In this document: in pieces, positions 9,178 to 20,545 of the stretch
How the letters are laid out: each line of letters starts with the position of its first letter
Position numbering within the stretch: the stretch's first letter is position 1
Program-made: the position numbers and the translations under genes
NCBI RefSeq assembly: GCF_902833145.1
Contig: NZ_CADFEN010000011.1
Coordinates: 1 to 64,000, forward strand
Direction of reading: 5' to 3'
DNA: 64,000 nucleotides
Source: Burkholderia sp. BCC0506
GTDB taxonomy: Bacteria > Pseudomonadota > Gammaproteobacteria > Burkholderiales > Burkholderiaceae
Notes under the pieces: model-generated
Databases searched by the model: none
Told to the model about the DNA's origin: nothing
The model's input: only the letters and a program-made list of their open reading frames with translations

Positions 9178-11052
9178 GTGATTCCGCATTCGTTCCTGCA
9201 GGATTTGCTGAACCGCGTCGATATCGTCGACGTGGTGGGCCGGTACGTGCAGCTCAAGAAGGGCGGCGCCAACTTCATGGGGCTGTGCCCGTTCCATAAC
9301 GAGAAGAGCCCGTCGTTTACCGTCAGCCCGACCAAGCAGTTCTATCACTGCTTCGGTTGCGGCGCGCACGGCACGGCGATCGGCTTCCTGATGGAGCACG
9401 CGGGGCTCACGTTTCCGGAAGCCGTGCAGGAACTCGCGCAATCCGTCGGGCTGACCGTGCCGCACGAGCCGTCGATGCGCGGCGGTGGGGGCGGAGGCGG
9501 TGGCGGCGACTATCCGGCGCCCGTGTCGAAATCGGTGGCGACCGCGCTGTCCGACGCGATGACGGCGGCGTGCGACTACTACCGCAAGCAGTTGCGCGGT
9601 GCGACCGTCGCGATCCAGTACCTGAAGAACCGGGGCCTGACCGGCGAGATCGCTGCGCGCTTCGGACTCGGCTACGCGCCGGACGGCTGGCAGAACCTCG
9701 AAGCCGCGTTCCCCGACTATCGCGACGAGTCGCTCGTCGAGGCGGGGCTCGTGATCGTCAGCGAGAAGACCGACGCACAGGGCGTCGCGCGCCGCTACGA
9801 CCGGTTCCGCGAGCGGATCATGTTCCCGATCCGCAACGTGAAGGGGCAGGTGATCGGTTTCGGCGGCCGCGTGCTCGGCAGCGGCGAGCCGAAGTACCTG
9901 AATTCGCCGGAAACGCCGCTGTTCAACAAGGGCAGCGAGCTGTACGGGCTGTTCGAGGCGCGGCTCGCGATTCGCGAGCGCAAGTACGTGCTGGTCGTCG
10001 AAGGCTACATGGATGTCGTCGCGCTCGCGCAGCTCGGTTTTCCGAACGCGGTCGCGACGCTCGGCACCGCGTGCACGCCGATTCACGTGCAGAAACTGCT
10101 GCGTCAGACCGACACGGTCATTTTCAGTTTCGACGGCGATTCGGCCGGGCGGCGCGCGGCCCGGCGCGCGCTCGAGGCATGCCTGCCGCATGCGGGCGAC
10201 AACCGCACGATCCGGTTCCTTTTTCTGCCGGCCGAGCACGATCCGGACAGCTACGTGCGCGAGTTCGGCGCGCAGGCGTTCTCCGAGCAGGTCGAACGCG
10301 CGATGCCGCTGTCGCAATTTCTGTTGAACGAAGCGATTGCCGGCAAGGCGCTCGATCAGCCGGAAGGCCGCGCGAAGGCGCTGTTCGATGCGAAGCCGCT
10401 GTTGCAGGCGCTGCCCGCGAACGCGTTGCGCGCGCAGATCATGCACATGTTCGCCGACCGCCTCGATATCCCGTTCGAAGAGGTCGCGGCGTTGTCGGAG
10501 GTCGACACGCGCATCGCGACGCCGCCGCGCCAGGCACCCGCGCGCAGCGAGCGGCGACGCGTGACGGACAACGAAAAGCGCGCGTTGCGTACGCTGGTGA
10601 TGCACCCGCGCATCGCATCGCAGCTCGACGACGAGCAGATCGCGACCCTGCGCGCGCTGCCGCGTATCGGCGAGCTGTTCGCGGAAGTCGTCGATCATGC
10701 GCGCGCGCTGGGCGACGGCGCGGAGTTCCGGCTGCTGTCGGATGTCCTGAGGACGTCCTCGAACGGGGCGACTTACGAGGAAATCTTCCGCGAAATTCTG
10801 GACTATGATGAAAACGTCCGCGATTTGCTGTTACAGAATCCGGAAGACGAGACGGTGCCCGAGCGGCAGCGTGAGCAGGAGCGGATTGCGGGGGAGGAGC
10901 TGCAGGCGGCGGTGCTCAAGATGCGCTACGACGCCTGCTGCGACCGGCTGGACAGGCTGGCGCGGCAATCCACCTTCACCCCCGAGGAATTGGCCGAATT
11001 GACGGAATTGAACCAGCAGCGAACCGACATGAAGCGTCGGCTCGGGCTGTAG
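9178..11052 (+). CDS. dnaG: DNA primase
   Basis: DnaG makes the RNA primers for replication and works with the DnaB helicase. The 624-aa protein has the N-terminal CHC2 zinc-binding domain (CPFH and CFGC in the first 65 residues), a linker with a run of nine glycines near residues 102-110, the catalytic TOPRIM domain (VEGYMDVVAL and FDGDSAGRRA) and a C-terminal helicase-binding domain. I chose the GTG at 9178, giving the start (M)IPHSFLQDLL; an ATG 42 bp upstream would add a poorly conserved leader. No clear ribosome site supports either start. Confidence 0.95.
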   Translation: MIPHSFLQDLLNRVDIVDVVGRYVQLKKGGANFMGLCPFHNEKSPSFTVSPTKQFYHCFGCGAHGTAIGFLMEHAGLTFPEAVQELAQSVGLTVPHEPSMRGGGGGGGGGDYPAPVSKSVATALSDAMTAACDYYRKQLRGATVAIQYLKNRGLTGEIAARFGLGYAPDGWQNLEAAFPDYRDESLVEAGLVIVSEKTDAQGVARRYDRFRERIMFPIRNVKGQVIGFGGRVLGSGEPKYLNSPETPLFNKGSELYGLFEARLAIRERKYVLVVEGYMDVVALAQLGFPNAVATLGTACTPIHVQKLLRQTDTVIFSFDGDSAGRRAARRALEACLPHAGDNRTIRFLFLPAEHDPDSYVREFGAQAFSEQVERAMPLSQFLLNEAIAGKALDQPEGRAKALFDAKPLLQALPANALRAQIMHMFADRLDIPFEEVAALSEVDTRIATPPRQAPARSERRRVTDNEKRALRTLVMHPRIASQLDDEQIATLRALPRIGELFAEVVDHARALGDGAEFRLLSDVLRTSSNGATYEEIFREILDYDENVRDLLLQNPEDETVPERQREQERIAGEELQAAVLKMRYDACCDRLDRLARQSTFTPEELAELTELNQQRTDMKRRLGL

Positions 11053-11065
11053 GCGGCCGGGGCGC

Positions 11066-11094
11066 TTAGAGAGGGCTCCCCAGCGTGCTATAAT
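11066..11094 (+). promoter_or_regulatory. Putative rpoD promoter
   Basis: A perfect TATAAT at 11089-11094 lies 17 bp downstream of a weak -35 (TTAGAG). It sits between the dnaG stop and the rpoD start, so rpoD can be transcribed independently of the upstream cluster. Confidence 0.5.
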
Positions 11095-11140
11095 ATAAGG
11101 TTTCCAGCGGTTTGTTTTCCAAGCAGAGGCGAGAATCGCG

Positions 11141-13558
<2,418 letters not shown>

Positions 13559-13576
13559 TTTCCAGCGTCTGTTCCA

Positions 13577-13624
13577 CGAACGCCGCCGGTATCCGCATGA
13601 TGCCGGTGGCGTTCGTTCCCTTTG
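13577..13624 (+). terminator. Probable terminator of rpoD
   Basis: A 13-bp stem (13577-13589 and 13603-13615, with one G-T pair) starts 18 bp after the rpoD stop and is followed by a T/C-rich tract. The tail is not a clean T-run, so termination may be partial. Confidence 0.55.
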
Positions 13625-13637
13625 TCGTCTTTGTTGT

Positions 13638-13643
13638 TACAAT
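13638..13643 (+). promoter_or_regulatory. Putative -10 box for the tRNA gene
   Basis: TACAAT lies 54 bp upstream of the tRNA 5' end, a plausible distance for a primary transcript. The -35 region is weak. Confidence 0.35.
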
Positions 13644-13696
13644 GCCGGCCCGGCTTCGTTGCCGGGGTGGTGTGTAGCACACCGCGCTTCTCATCT

Positions 13697-13775
13697 GGGC
13701 CCCTAGCTCATGCTTGGTTAGAGCAGCGAACTCATAATTCGTTGGTGCCGGGTTCGACTCCCGGGGGGCCCACCA
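13697..13775 (+). tRNA. tRNA with CAU anticodon, probably tRNA-Ile2 (lysidine) rather than elongator Met
   Basis: A complete 79-nt cloverleaf is readable. The acceptor stem is GGGCCCC paired with GGGGCCC, the D arm is GCTC/GAGC, the anticodon loop is CTCATAA on the stem GCGAA/TTCGT, the variable loop has five bases, the T arm is CCGGG/CCCGG, and the encoded end is ACCA. The acceptor stem provides C4-G69 and C5-G68. These pairs are positive determinants for the lysidine synthetase TilS on E. coli tRNA-Ile2 and are absent from E. coli elongator tRNA-Met. The structure is seen directly; the isoleucine identity is inferred. Confidence 0.9.
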
Positions 13776-13812
13776 GATTTCATGCCGCGCCGCGCCGTAT
13801 CGCGGCATGCCG

Positions 13813-13850
13813 AAAACCCGCGATCGCGTCAGGCGTCGCGGGTTTTTCTT
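13813..13850 (+). terminator. Terminator after the CAU tRNA
   Basis: Nine-base arms (13815-13823 and 13836-13844) are preceded by an A-run and followed by TTTCTTT. It lies 38 nt past the tRNA CCA end. Confidence 0.8.
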
Positions 13851-14031
13851 TGAGCGGACGTGCGGCCGGATCCGGAAAGCATCGAGGGGCTGCCGCGCCG
13901 ATGGCAATGAAGTATGCTGTGGCGCGGCCGGCCTCGGTGCGATACTTGCGCACGCCAGGACCGCCGATCAATGCCGCCTCCATCCGGCGGCCAGAACAAA
14001 CGGATTTCACCCGGGAGCGGGGACGGCGATC

Positions 14032-15579
14032 ATGATGTGGCTGCGTTCATGGGGGGCGATTCTGTCGTTGCTGATGCTTGCCGCGTGTGCGAGCCTGCCG
14101 CCGCAGGCCGACCGCGCGCCGACGCATGCATTCGCCGATACCGACGATACTCGCCTCGGCATGGCATTTCGTCAGCAGGCTGCCGCCCATCCCGGGCAGG
14201 ATGCGTTTCATTTGCTGACCGATCCGGTCGACGCGCTGGATGCGCGCGTGCTGCTCGCCGACCGCGCGGACCGTTCGCTGGACCTTCAGTACTACATCTG
14301 GCACGACGACCTGACCGGCCACGAACTGGCCGACGCGATCATTCGCGCGGCCGATCGCGGCGTGCGCGTGCGTGCGCTGCTCGACGATCTCGGCACCCAC
14401 GCGGACGACCGCAAGCTGCTCGAGATCAGCGCGCATCCGAACATCGAGATCCGGCTGTTCAATCCGGTGGCCACGCGCCGGTTCAAGAAGATCGGCACGG
14501 TGTTCGAGTTCTCGCGCGTCAACCGGCGCATGCACAACAAGGCGATGATCGCGGACAACCAGGCGGCGATCGTCGGCGGCCGCAATATCGGCGACGAGTA
14601 TTTCGGCGCATCGTCGATGCTGGAGTTCGGCGATCTCGACGTCGTCGTTCACGGCCCGGTCGTGAAGGACATCTCGACCGAATTCGATACGTTCTGGAAT
14701 TCGCCGTATGCGTATCCGGTCGATGCGCTCGTCGGACACGATGCGGCGCCGGGCGGGCTCGACCGCGAGCGCGAACGGCTGCGCGACTACCTGCGGGCCA
14801 TGGAGGACAATCCGTACGTGCTCGAGGCCCGGCAGCGGCTCGACCGGATCGTCCACGGGGAAGAGACGGAGCTGTCGTGGGGGCGTGCGACGGTGCTGTA
14901 CGACGATCCGTCGAAGATCGCACACCCGCCGAAGGACAGCGACGGGCATCTGATGCCGCAGTTGCGCGCGCTTGCGTTGCAGCCGCGGCACGACCTGCTG
15001 ATCGTGTCGCCGTATTTCGTGCCGGGCAAGGACGTCGTCGAGCGGCTGCGCGCGTTGACGGCGCGCGGCGTGCGCGTGACGGTGCTGACCAATTCGCTCG
15101 CGTCGACCGACGTGGCGGCCGTGCATGCCGGCTACCGGCGCTATCGGAGCGATCTGGTGAATGCAGGCGTGCGGCTATATGAGCGCCGGCCGTCGGGCGA
15201 CAAGAGCATTTCGAAGCAGGTCATCATCGGCTCGTCGCGCGCGTCGCTGCATGCGAAGACCTACGTGTTCGATCACGAGAGCATCTTCATCGGGTCGATG
15301 AATCTCGATCCGCGCTCGCTGAACCTCAACACGGAGATCGGCGTCTACTGCGAGAGCCCGGCGATTGCGTCGCAGGTCGCCAGCGACCTGGAAGCGCGGC
15401 TCGACCAGATCGCATGGCGTGTCGAGGCCAGAACCGATCCGGCGGGCAACGGGCGACTCAAATGGATTCAGACCGATGGCGGGAAAGTCACGGAGATCGA
15501 TCACGAGCCGGAGGTGTCCGCCGGGCGACGGATGGAAGTGTGGTTTCTCGGGCTGTTTCCGATCGAATCGCAACTGTGA
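14032..15579 (+). CDS. Phospholipase D / cardiolipin synthase-like lipoprotein
   Basis: This is a 515-aa member of the phospholipase D superfamily. Two HxK(x4)D motifs are present, HNKAMIAD and HAKTYVFD, each followed by the usual GGRN or GSMN turn, so the active site is complete. The N-terminus is a lipoprotein signal ending LMLAACAS, which suggests an envelope-anchored enzyme. The spacing of the motifs and the YYIWHDD segment fit the cardiolipin-synthase-like branch, but transphosphatidylation and hydrolysis cannot be told apart by sequence. The start at 14032 has GGGAGCGGGG upstream; the next codon is also ATG. It converges on the MocR gene eight bases away. Confidence 0.88.
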   Translation: MMWLRSWGAILSLLMLAACASLPPQADRAPTHAFADTDDTRLGMAFRQQAAAHPGQDAFHLLTDPVDALDARVLLADRADRSLDLQYYIWHDDLTGHELADAIIRAADRGVRVRALLDDLGTHADDRKLLEISAHPNIEIRLFNPVATRRFKKIGTVFEFSRVNRRMHNKAMIADNQAAIVGGRNIGDEYFGASSMLEFGDLDVVVHGPVVKDISTEFDTFWNSPYAYPVDALVGHDAAPGGLDRERERLRDYLRAMEDNPYVLEARQRLDRIVHGEETELSWGRATVLYDDPSKIAHPPKDSDGHLMPQLRALALQPRHDLLIVSPYFVPGKDVVERLRALTARGVRVTVLTNSLASTDVAAVHAGYRRYRSDLVNAGVRLYERRPSGDKSISKQVIIGSSRASLHAKTYVFDHESIFIGSMNLDPRSLNLNTEIGVYCESPAIASQVASDLEARLDQIAWRVEARTDPAGNGRLKWIQTDGGKVTEIDHEPEVSAGRRMEVWFLGLFPIESQL

Positions 15580-15586
15580 GCGGCGC

Positions 15587-17053
15587 TCAGCGCCGCGCGC
15601 GGCGGTGCGAGTCGACGACGGCCGCGAACTGCATCGCCGCTGTCTCGATCGTCGCGTCGCTCAACCCGGCGTAACCGAGCACGAAGCCGTTGTACCGGCG
15701 GCCGTCGCCGATGCAATAGCTGCTCAGCGGTTGCAGCAGCAAGCCATGGGCGGCCGCGGCGCGTGCGACGTCGGTATCGCGCAGCGGCACCGCGAGATCC
15801 GCGGAAAGATGCATGCCGCCCGGGCTTTCCCGCACGCTCAGCGACGTGCCGAGATGGCGGGCGAGCGCCGCTTCGAGGCTGCTGCGCCGATCGGCGTACA
15901 GCGCCCGCATCCTGCGCAAATGCCGCGCGAAGAGGCCGGTATCGATGAACTCGGCCATCGCCAGCTGGTCGGCCGAATGTCCGCGATGGACGAGTTCGCG
16001 CAGCGTTCGCGTGAAGCGTTCGACCAGCACCGGCGGCACCACCATGAAACCGAGCCGAAGGGCCGGAAACATCGTCTTGCTGAACGTGCCGAGATAGCAC
16101 ACAGGCGCGTCCGCATGCAGGCCCTGGATCGCGGGCAGCGGCTGGCCGCCGTGACGGAATTCGCTGTCGTAGTCGTCCTCGATGATCCACGCACCGCATG
16201 CACGGGCGCGCTCGACGAGCGCCGTTCGCCGCCGCGGGCTCATCAGCGCGCCGAGCGGGTACTGGTGCGACGGTGTCGTATAGATCAGCCGGGGCGGGTG
16301 GGTGCGCCACTGCGCGTCGGTCGGCGCCATGCCTTCGCGATCGACCTCGATCGGCACGGGATTCAGGCCGGTCGACCGGAACGCGGCTCTCGCGCCGTTG
16401 TAGCAAGGGTTCTCGAGCCAGCCGTATTCGCCGGGATTCGCGAGCATGCGCGCGCAGAGTTCGAGGCTGGCCTGCGTGCCGTCGGTGATGAATACCTGTT
16501 CGGTGTCGCAGCGCACGCCGCGCGACACGCGGATGTAGGCGGCCACCGCGCGCCGCAGTTCGGGTAGCCCTTCGACCGGCCCGTACGCCAGCCGGGCGGG
16601 CGTGATGGTCCTCCATGCGCGCTCGATGCAACGGCGCCACTGGGCAACCGGGAATTCGTCGAGGGACGGGAGGCCGGGAACGAACGGCAGCATGCGTTCG
16701 GGCTCGGGATCGGCGTTCTCCAGCCCCTGCACGCGCGCCGACAGGCGAACCGATACGGCGCCGTCTTCATGGCCGGCGCTCCGGCGGCCGCAGCCGTCCC
16801 ATAGCGTGATCGTGCCGCTGCGCGTGGCCGCCACGAAGCCTTCCTCGGCAAGGCGCTCGTATGCATAGACTGCGGAATTGCGCGCGATGCCCAGCTCGGC
16901 CGCGAGCACGCGCGTCGACGGGAGCCGCGTGCCGGGCGGAAGCTGCCCGTCCAGCAGCATGTTGCGCAGGCTCCGGTAGAGGGCTTCCTGCTGGCTATGC
17001 GTCGTCGCGCCGTCCTGTCTGGCAAGCGACGCGATGAGCAGCGCGAGATCCAT
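15587..17053 (-). CDS. MocR-family (GntR plus aminotransferase-like) transcriptional regulator
   Basis: This 488-aa regulator joins an N-terminal GntR winged helix (LPSTRVLAAELGIARNSA around residues 42-60) to a fold-type-I aminotransferase-like domain. The pyridoxal-phosphate site is recognisable in TPSHQYPLG, IIEDDYDSEFR and GTFSKTMFPALRLG, where the Lys forms the Schiff base. MocR proteins usually control a divergent neighbour. Here that is the FMN-binding gene starting 234 bp away, a pairing frequent in this family. I chose the ATG at 17053 because the upstream extension is not part of the wHTH. It is about the same size as the second MocR at 53.5 kb, but the two differ clearly in sequence. 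Confidence 0.9.
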   Translation of the reverse strand: MDLALLIASLARQDGATTHSQQEALYRSLRNMLLDGQLPPGTRLPSTRVLAAELGIARNSAVYAYERLAEEGFVAATRSGTITLWDGCGRRSAGHEDGAVSVRLSARVQGLENADPEPERMLPFVPGLPSLDEFPVAQWRRCIERAWRTITPARLAYGPVEGLPELRRAVAAYIRVSRGVRCDTEQVFITDGTQASLELCARMLANPGEYGWLENPCYNGARAAFRSTGLNPVPIEVDREGMAPTDAQWRTHPPRLIYTTPSHQYPLGALMSPRRRTALVERARACGAWIIEDDYDSEFRHGGQPLPAIQGLHADAPVCYLGTFSKTMFPALRLGFMVVPPVLVERFTRTLRELVHRGHSADQLAMAEFIDTGLFARHLRRMRALYADRRSSLEAALARHLGTSLSVRESPGGMHLSADLAVPLRDTDVARAAAAHGLLLQPLSSYCIGDGRRYNGFVLGYAGLSDATIETAAMQFAAVVDSHRRARR

Positions 17054-17287
17054 GGGTGGTTCCAGAAATTTTCCGTGTGCTGGTTCTTTCGAATACGCCG
17101 CGCACGTCGTATCGTTCACGTTCTCGCGGGGCAAGCCGGTGCGCGAGCATTTTCAGCGATCGGCGCGACTGGCGGGATGCGCGTATTTTGCTCGATTCGG
17201 CGAGCGACTGTCGATGGGTCGGGCACCCGCGTGCTCATGCATGGATACGGCAGGATGCCAATACAATTCATTTCGCAGTACAGATAG

Positions 17288-17938
17288 ATGAACAATCAGA
17301 TCTCTCTCTCCACCACACCGCGCACGACCATTCGCCGCCTGCCTGAACTGGCGAGCCACGACCGCACGATGCTCTACCGCATCGTGGACGACACGTACGT
17401 CTGCCACATCGCGTTCGGCGACGGGCAGAACACGCATTGCATCCCGACCGCGCACTGGCGAACGGGCGACGCGCTCTATATCCACGGGTCCAACGGCAGC
17501 CGGATGATCAAGGCGCTGTCGGCCGGCGCGCAGGCTTGCGTCGCGATGACGCTGCTGGACGGTCTCGTGCTGGCCAGGTCGGCCTTCAATCATTCGATGA
17601 ATTATCGATCCGCGGTGATCTACGGGCAGTTCGACGTGATCGAAGGCAGTGAGGAAAAACTCGCCGCGCTGGATGCGTTGATGGACAAGATCGCGCCGGG
17701 CCGCAAGCATGAAGCGCGGCCGGGCAATTCGAAGGAAATCAATGCGACCAGCGTGCTGCGGATCTCGATGGCGGAAGCGGCCGTGAAAGTCAGCGATTCG
17801 CTGCCGTCCGACAAGGAAGAGGATCTCGGGCTGGCTGTCTGGACAGGGATCTTGCCGCTGAAGACGACACGCGGCACACCGGTCCCTGCGGACGGTAACG
17901 TGGCGGTGCCGGATTATGTCCGGAACTGGGCTGATTGA
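17288..17938 (+). CDS. Pyridoxamine-5'-phosphate-oxidase-like FMN-binding protein
   Basis: This 216-aa protein belongs to the split-barrel flavin-binding (PPOX, COG3467-like) group. It has the opening LASHDRTMLYRIVDDTYVCH, the ALYIHGSNGSRM strand-turn and the SAVIYGQFDVIEG strand typical of the fold. Members include the NimA-like reductases; many have no known substrate. It is divergently transcribed from a MocR regulator, which probably controls it and may sense pyridoxal phosphate or an amine. The ribosome site is weak. The gene converges on the S53 peptidase. Confidence 0.8.
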   Translation: MNNQISLSTTPRTTIRRLPELASHDRTMLYRIVDDTYVCHIAFGDGQNTHCIPTAHWRTGDALYIHGSNGSRMIKALSAGAQACVAMTLLDGLVLARSAFNHSMNYRSAVIYGQFDVIEGSEEKLAALDALMDKIAPGRKHEARPGNSKEINATSVLRISMAEAAVKVSDSLPSDKEEDLGLAVWTGILPLKTTRGTPVPADGNVAVPDYVRNWAD

Positions 17939-17988
17939 AGGGCGCGGCGACGCGCGCATCGGAGATGCGAGATGGCGCGACATGCAGA

Positions 17989-18022
17989 CAACCCGCGACG
18001 GCTTCTCAGCCTTCGCGGGTTG
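17989..18022. terminator. Hairpin between convergent genes
   Basis: Perfect 10-bp arms (17989-17998 and 18013-18022) lie between the convergent FMN-binding and S53 peptidase genes. Neither strand shows a good T-run, so it is either a weak bidirectional terminator or a transcript-end stabilising hairpin. Confidence 0.45.
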
Positions 18023-18081
18023 CCGGATACGGGTTGCGTACGATACGTCGCGCTCCCGCACCCGGTTCGGTCAACGATTCA

Positions 18082-19917
18082 TCAGCGCGCGAAATCCGAC
18101 GTGCTCTGGATGAACGCGTTCAGCTTCGAGATGTTCACGCTGCCGAAGCCCGTCGTCGCATCCCAGCCGGCCTTCGCCTTGTAGCCGTAAGTGCCGCTGC
18201 CGTTGTTGCCGGACGTGACGTCGTGCAGCAGCGCCGCGTTGGTCGGGAAGTACTTGTAGATGCTCGACGCGGGGAACCCGAGCGCGTTGTTGTTGGCCGA
18301 CTGCAGCCGCGCCCAGATGCCCGTGAAGATCGGCGCGGCGAGACTCGTGCCGCCTTCGTTGTTCAGGTAGCCCGAGCCCCACAGCGTGTCGGACGTCTGC
18401 CCGTTCACGACGAGAATCGCGCCCGTGCGCAGGTCGGCGTCGAAGCCGACGTCGGGCAGCGCGCGCTTGGTCGACCCGGTGAGGGTCGACGACTGCCACG
18501 TCGGCGCGGCCTCGTACTTGCTGTACCCGCCGCCCGTCGACCACACGGTGCCCGGCTGCCAGCTCGGATCGTTCCAGACGATTTCGCTGTTGTACGCATT
18601 GGTCGACGTATTGGTGAACAGCGTCGTGCCGCCCACCGCGATCACGTACGGCGACGTGGCCGGCTCGCTCACCGTGTAGGTCGAGCGCGACGGCGTGCCG
18701 CTCGCGCATTCGTACGCGCCGTGGTCGCCGGCGGAAACCGAGAAGGTTTGCCCTTGCGCGACCGCCTGCTTGAAGATCGTGTCGTCGGTCGCCTGCGAGC
18801 CGGTGCTGTACGCGGACGATTCGCACACGCCGAGCGACACGTTGATCACCTTCGCGACGTTGTCGGTCACGGCCTTGTTGTACGCGGCCGTGATCGCGGT
18901 GAGCGTCATCGACGGCGCGACGTAGAACACGACCTGCTTCACGCTGCCGCCGGCCGTGCCGACGATCGACTGGCTGTCGAGGTTCCACTCGACGGTGCCG
19001 TCGGTGTCGGTGTACGAACTGCCGGCCGGGCCCGTCTTCACGATGCTGCTGCTGATCGTGCCGAGGCCGTTGTTCGCGGCGAACGTATTGAGGTCGCTCA
19101 CCGTCTGCGACAGGTCGCCTTCGGAGATGATGCCGACCGTGGTCTGCGACGCCGTCGGCGTGCCGTCGCCGCCGTAGATCGACGAGAATTCGGTCGGGTT
19201 GTGCGGCACCGCCGACGCGCCGGCCGGGATCGTCAGGTTGCTGGTGTTGCCCTGCGGCTTGCTGCCCGCGCCCGTATGCATCAGCTCGACGTTCTGCAGG
19301 CCGAGCACCGCGCCGACGATGTTGCCGATCGCGTTCGGTACCTGCGCGGCCTCGGTGTTCGCATAGACGCTGCGGCCGTTGCGCGTGAAGCGCTTGAGGG
19401 TCGTGCGGAACGCGGACTGGACGGTCCCCGCGGTGCCGGATGCGGACACGAGCAGCCGGTTCGGCGCGACCACGATATTCACGAAGCCGGCCTTGCGCAG
19501 GTGGGCGACGACGGAGGCGACCTGCTGCTCGGTCGGCGCGTATTGCGCGGCGAATTGCGCGGGCGTGAGGAACTGTCGGTAGTGCGGCGAGCCGGGCGTA
19601 TGCAGGTCGCGCAGGTACTGGTCGAGCTGGGCTTCGTTGCGCAGGTTCAGGCCGAGCACGATGTCCACCGATTCGCCGGGCGCCATGTCGATGGCCGACG
19701 CGGCAGCGGCCGCGGTGCTCGCGGCCGGCGCGCCGGCCGTACCGGCTTCGTTCTGCTGCACGAGCGGCAGGAACCCCTTGGTGCGCGTTTCCGTCCAGCC
19801 GGCCGCGGGCGCGGCGTGGGCGGTCGCCATGCCGAATGAAGCAGCGGCGGCTGCGGCGGCGAGTGCGAGATTGACGACGCGAATGTGCTTTTGTTTCTTG
19901 TTTGCAACCTGATTCAT
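18082..19917 (-). CDS. Secreted S53 serine-carboxyl peptidase (sedolisin/kumamolisin type), copy 1
   Basis: This 611-aa preproprotein is an extracellular acid-active endopeptidase of family S53. It has a signal peptide ending near ATAHA-A, a prodomain (about 75-235, including the PGSPHYRQFLT segment) and a catalytic domain. The family's residues are all visible: E310 and D314 in VEWNLDSQS, oxyanion D398 in SAGD, and nucleophile S525 in GGTSLAAP. The last is a variant of the usual SGTS. The C-terminal calcium site is suggested by D566 and GWDATTG. The start has GGAGGGG eight bases upstream. A paralogue lies 41 kb away. Such peptidases are secreted and mature by prodomain removal. Confidence 0.93.
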   Translation of the reverse strand: MNQVANKKQKHIRVVNLALAAAAAAASFGMATAHAAPAAGWTETRTKGFLPLVQQNEAGTAGAPAASTAAAAASAIDMAPGESVDIVLGLNLRNEAQLDQYLRDLHTPGSPHYRQFLTPAQFAAQYAPTEQQVASVVAHLRKAGFVNIVVAPNRLLVSASGTAGTVQSAFRTTLKRFTRNGRSVYANTEAAQVPNAIGNIVGAVLGLQNVELMHTGAGSKPQGNTSNLTIPAGASAVPHNPTEFSSIYGGDGTPTASQTTVGIISEGDLSQTVSDLNTFAANNGLGTISSSIVKTGPAGSSYTDTDGTVEWNLDSQSIVGTAGGSVKQVVFYVAPSMTLTAITAAYNKAVTDNVAKVINVSLGVCESSAYSTGSQATDDTIFKQAVAQGQTFSVSAGDHGAYECASGTPSRSTYTVSEPATSPYVIAVGGTTLFTNTSTNAYNSEIVWNDPSWQPGTVWSTGGGYSKYEAAPTWQSSTLTGSTKRALPDVGFDADLRTGAILVVNGQTSDTLWGSGYLNNEGGTSLAAPIFTGIWARLQSANNNALGFPASSIYKYFPTNAALLHDVTSGNNGSGTYGYKAKAGWDATTGFGSVNISKLNAFIQSTSDFAR

Positions 19918-20545
19918 TTGAATTACCCCTCCGGTTGAACATCAACGGCACGAACAACAACGGTCGACAGCGGTGCGGGTCATGCACCGCCGCTTTCTGT
20001 CGCATGCGGGCGGATGGCACGGACGCGACAGGGCCCTTCGCCCGATCCGGAAAGCGGTTTTTCTCCGGGGGCGAAATACGGAAAACGCGGTAACGGGTAG
20101 GCTGCGCCGCGGGGCGGAGCAGTCGCGCCGGATTCGGCGCGGGCGGGGTTGCTAGAGCAACAGCTTCGTTGTCCTGCTCATTTTATTCGATCCTTCGGCC
20201 CGCTGCCGGATGGCAGCCGTCCAGTGAAATGCATCGGAATGCTGCACGCACCGGCGGGCGAACGAATCATTCGGCGGTGCGTACTTCGGTACGGCGGAAG
20301 CGAAAAAAACGTGGAGCGGAATCGATTGCGCGGCGGGCAAGCCGTCGGATTGCTTGCATCGGACGGTATCAAGAACGAAAGTGCAATGTCAAACTTTTTT
20401 TGATTATATGAAACAAATTTAAATCGAATAACTGCAATGATTTTGAAAAGATCGGCGGCATTTTGTAATGTTCGAAACCGGCAACACAGGTAATGCCGAA
20501 AGCGACTCGCCGATCCTTTCCGATGCGTGTTGAAACGGCCAATCG
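19918..20545. other. 628-bp intergenic region upstream of the first S53 peptidase gene
   Basis: No gene could be supported. The stretch from about 20385 to 20450 is much richer in A and T than its surroundings and holds minus-strand promoter-like elements. An 8-bp-arm inverted repeat lies at 20246-20282. The long distance to the peptidase start implies either a long leader or an unrecognised small RNA. Confidence 0.5.
20387..20431 (-). promoter_or_regulatory. Tandem minus-strand promoter-like elements in an AT-rich patch
   Basis: On the minus strand TATAAT (20403-20408) is preceded at 17 bp by TTATTC (20426-20431). Just downstream a perfect TTGACA (20387-20392) is followed at 16 bp by GATACC. 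Both point towards the S53 peptidase gene. Confidence 0.4.

Noticed and set aside
15587-17053. The two MocR genes as a recent duplication
   Set aside because: They share family motifs, but their sequences differ throughout and their divergent partners are unrelated.
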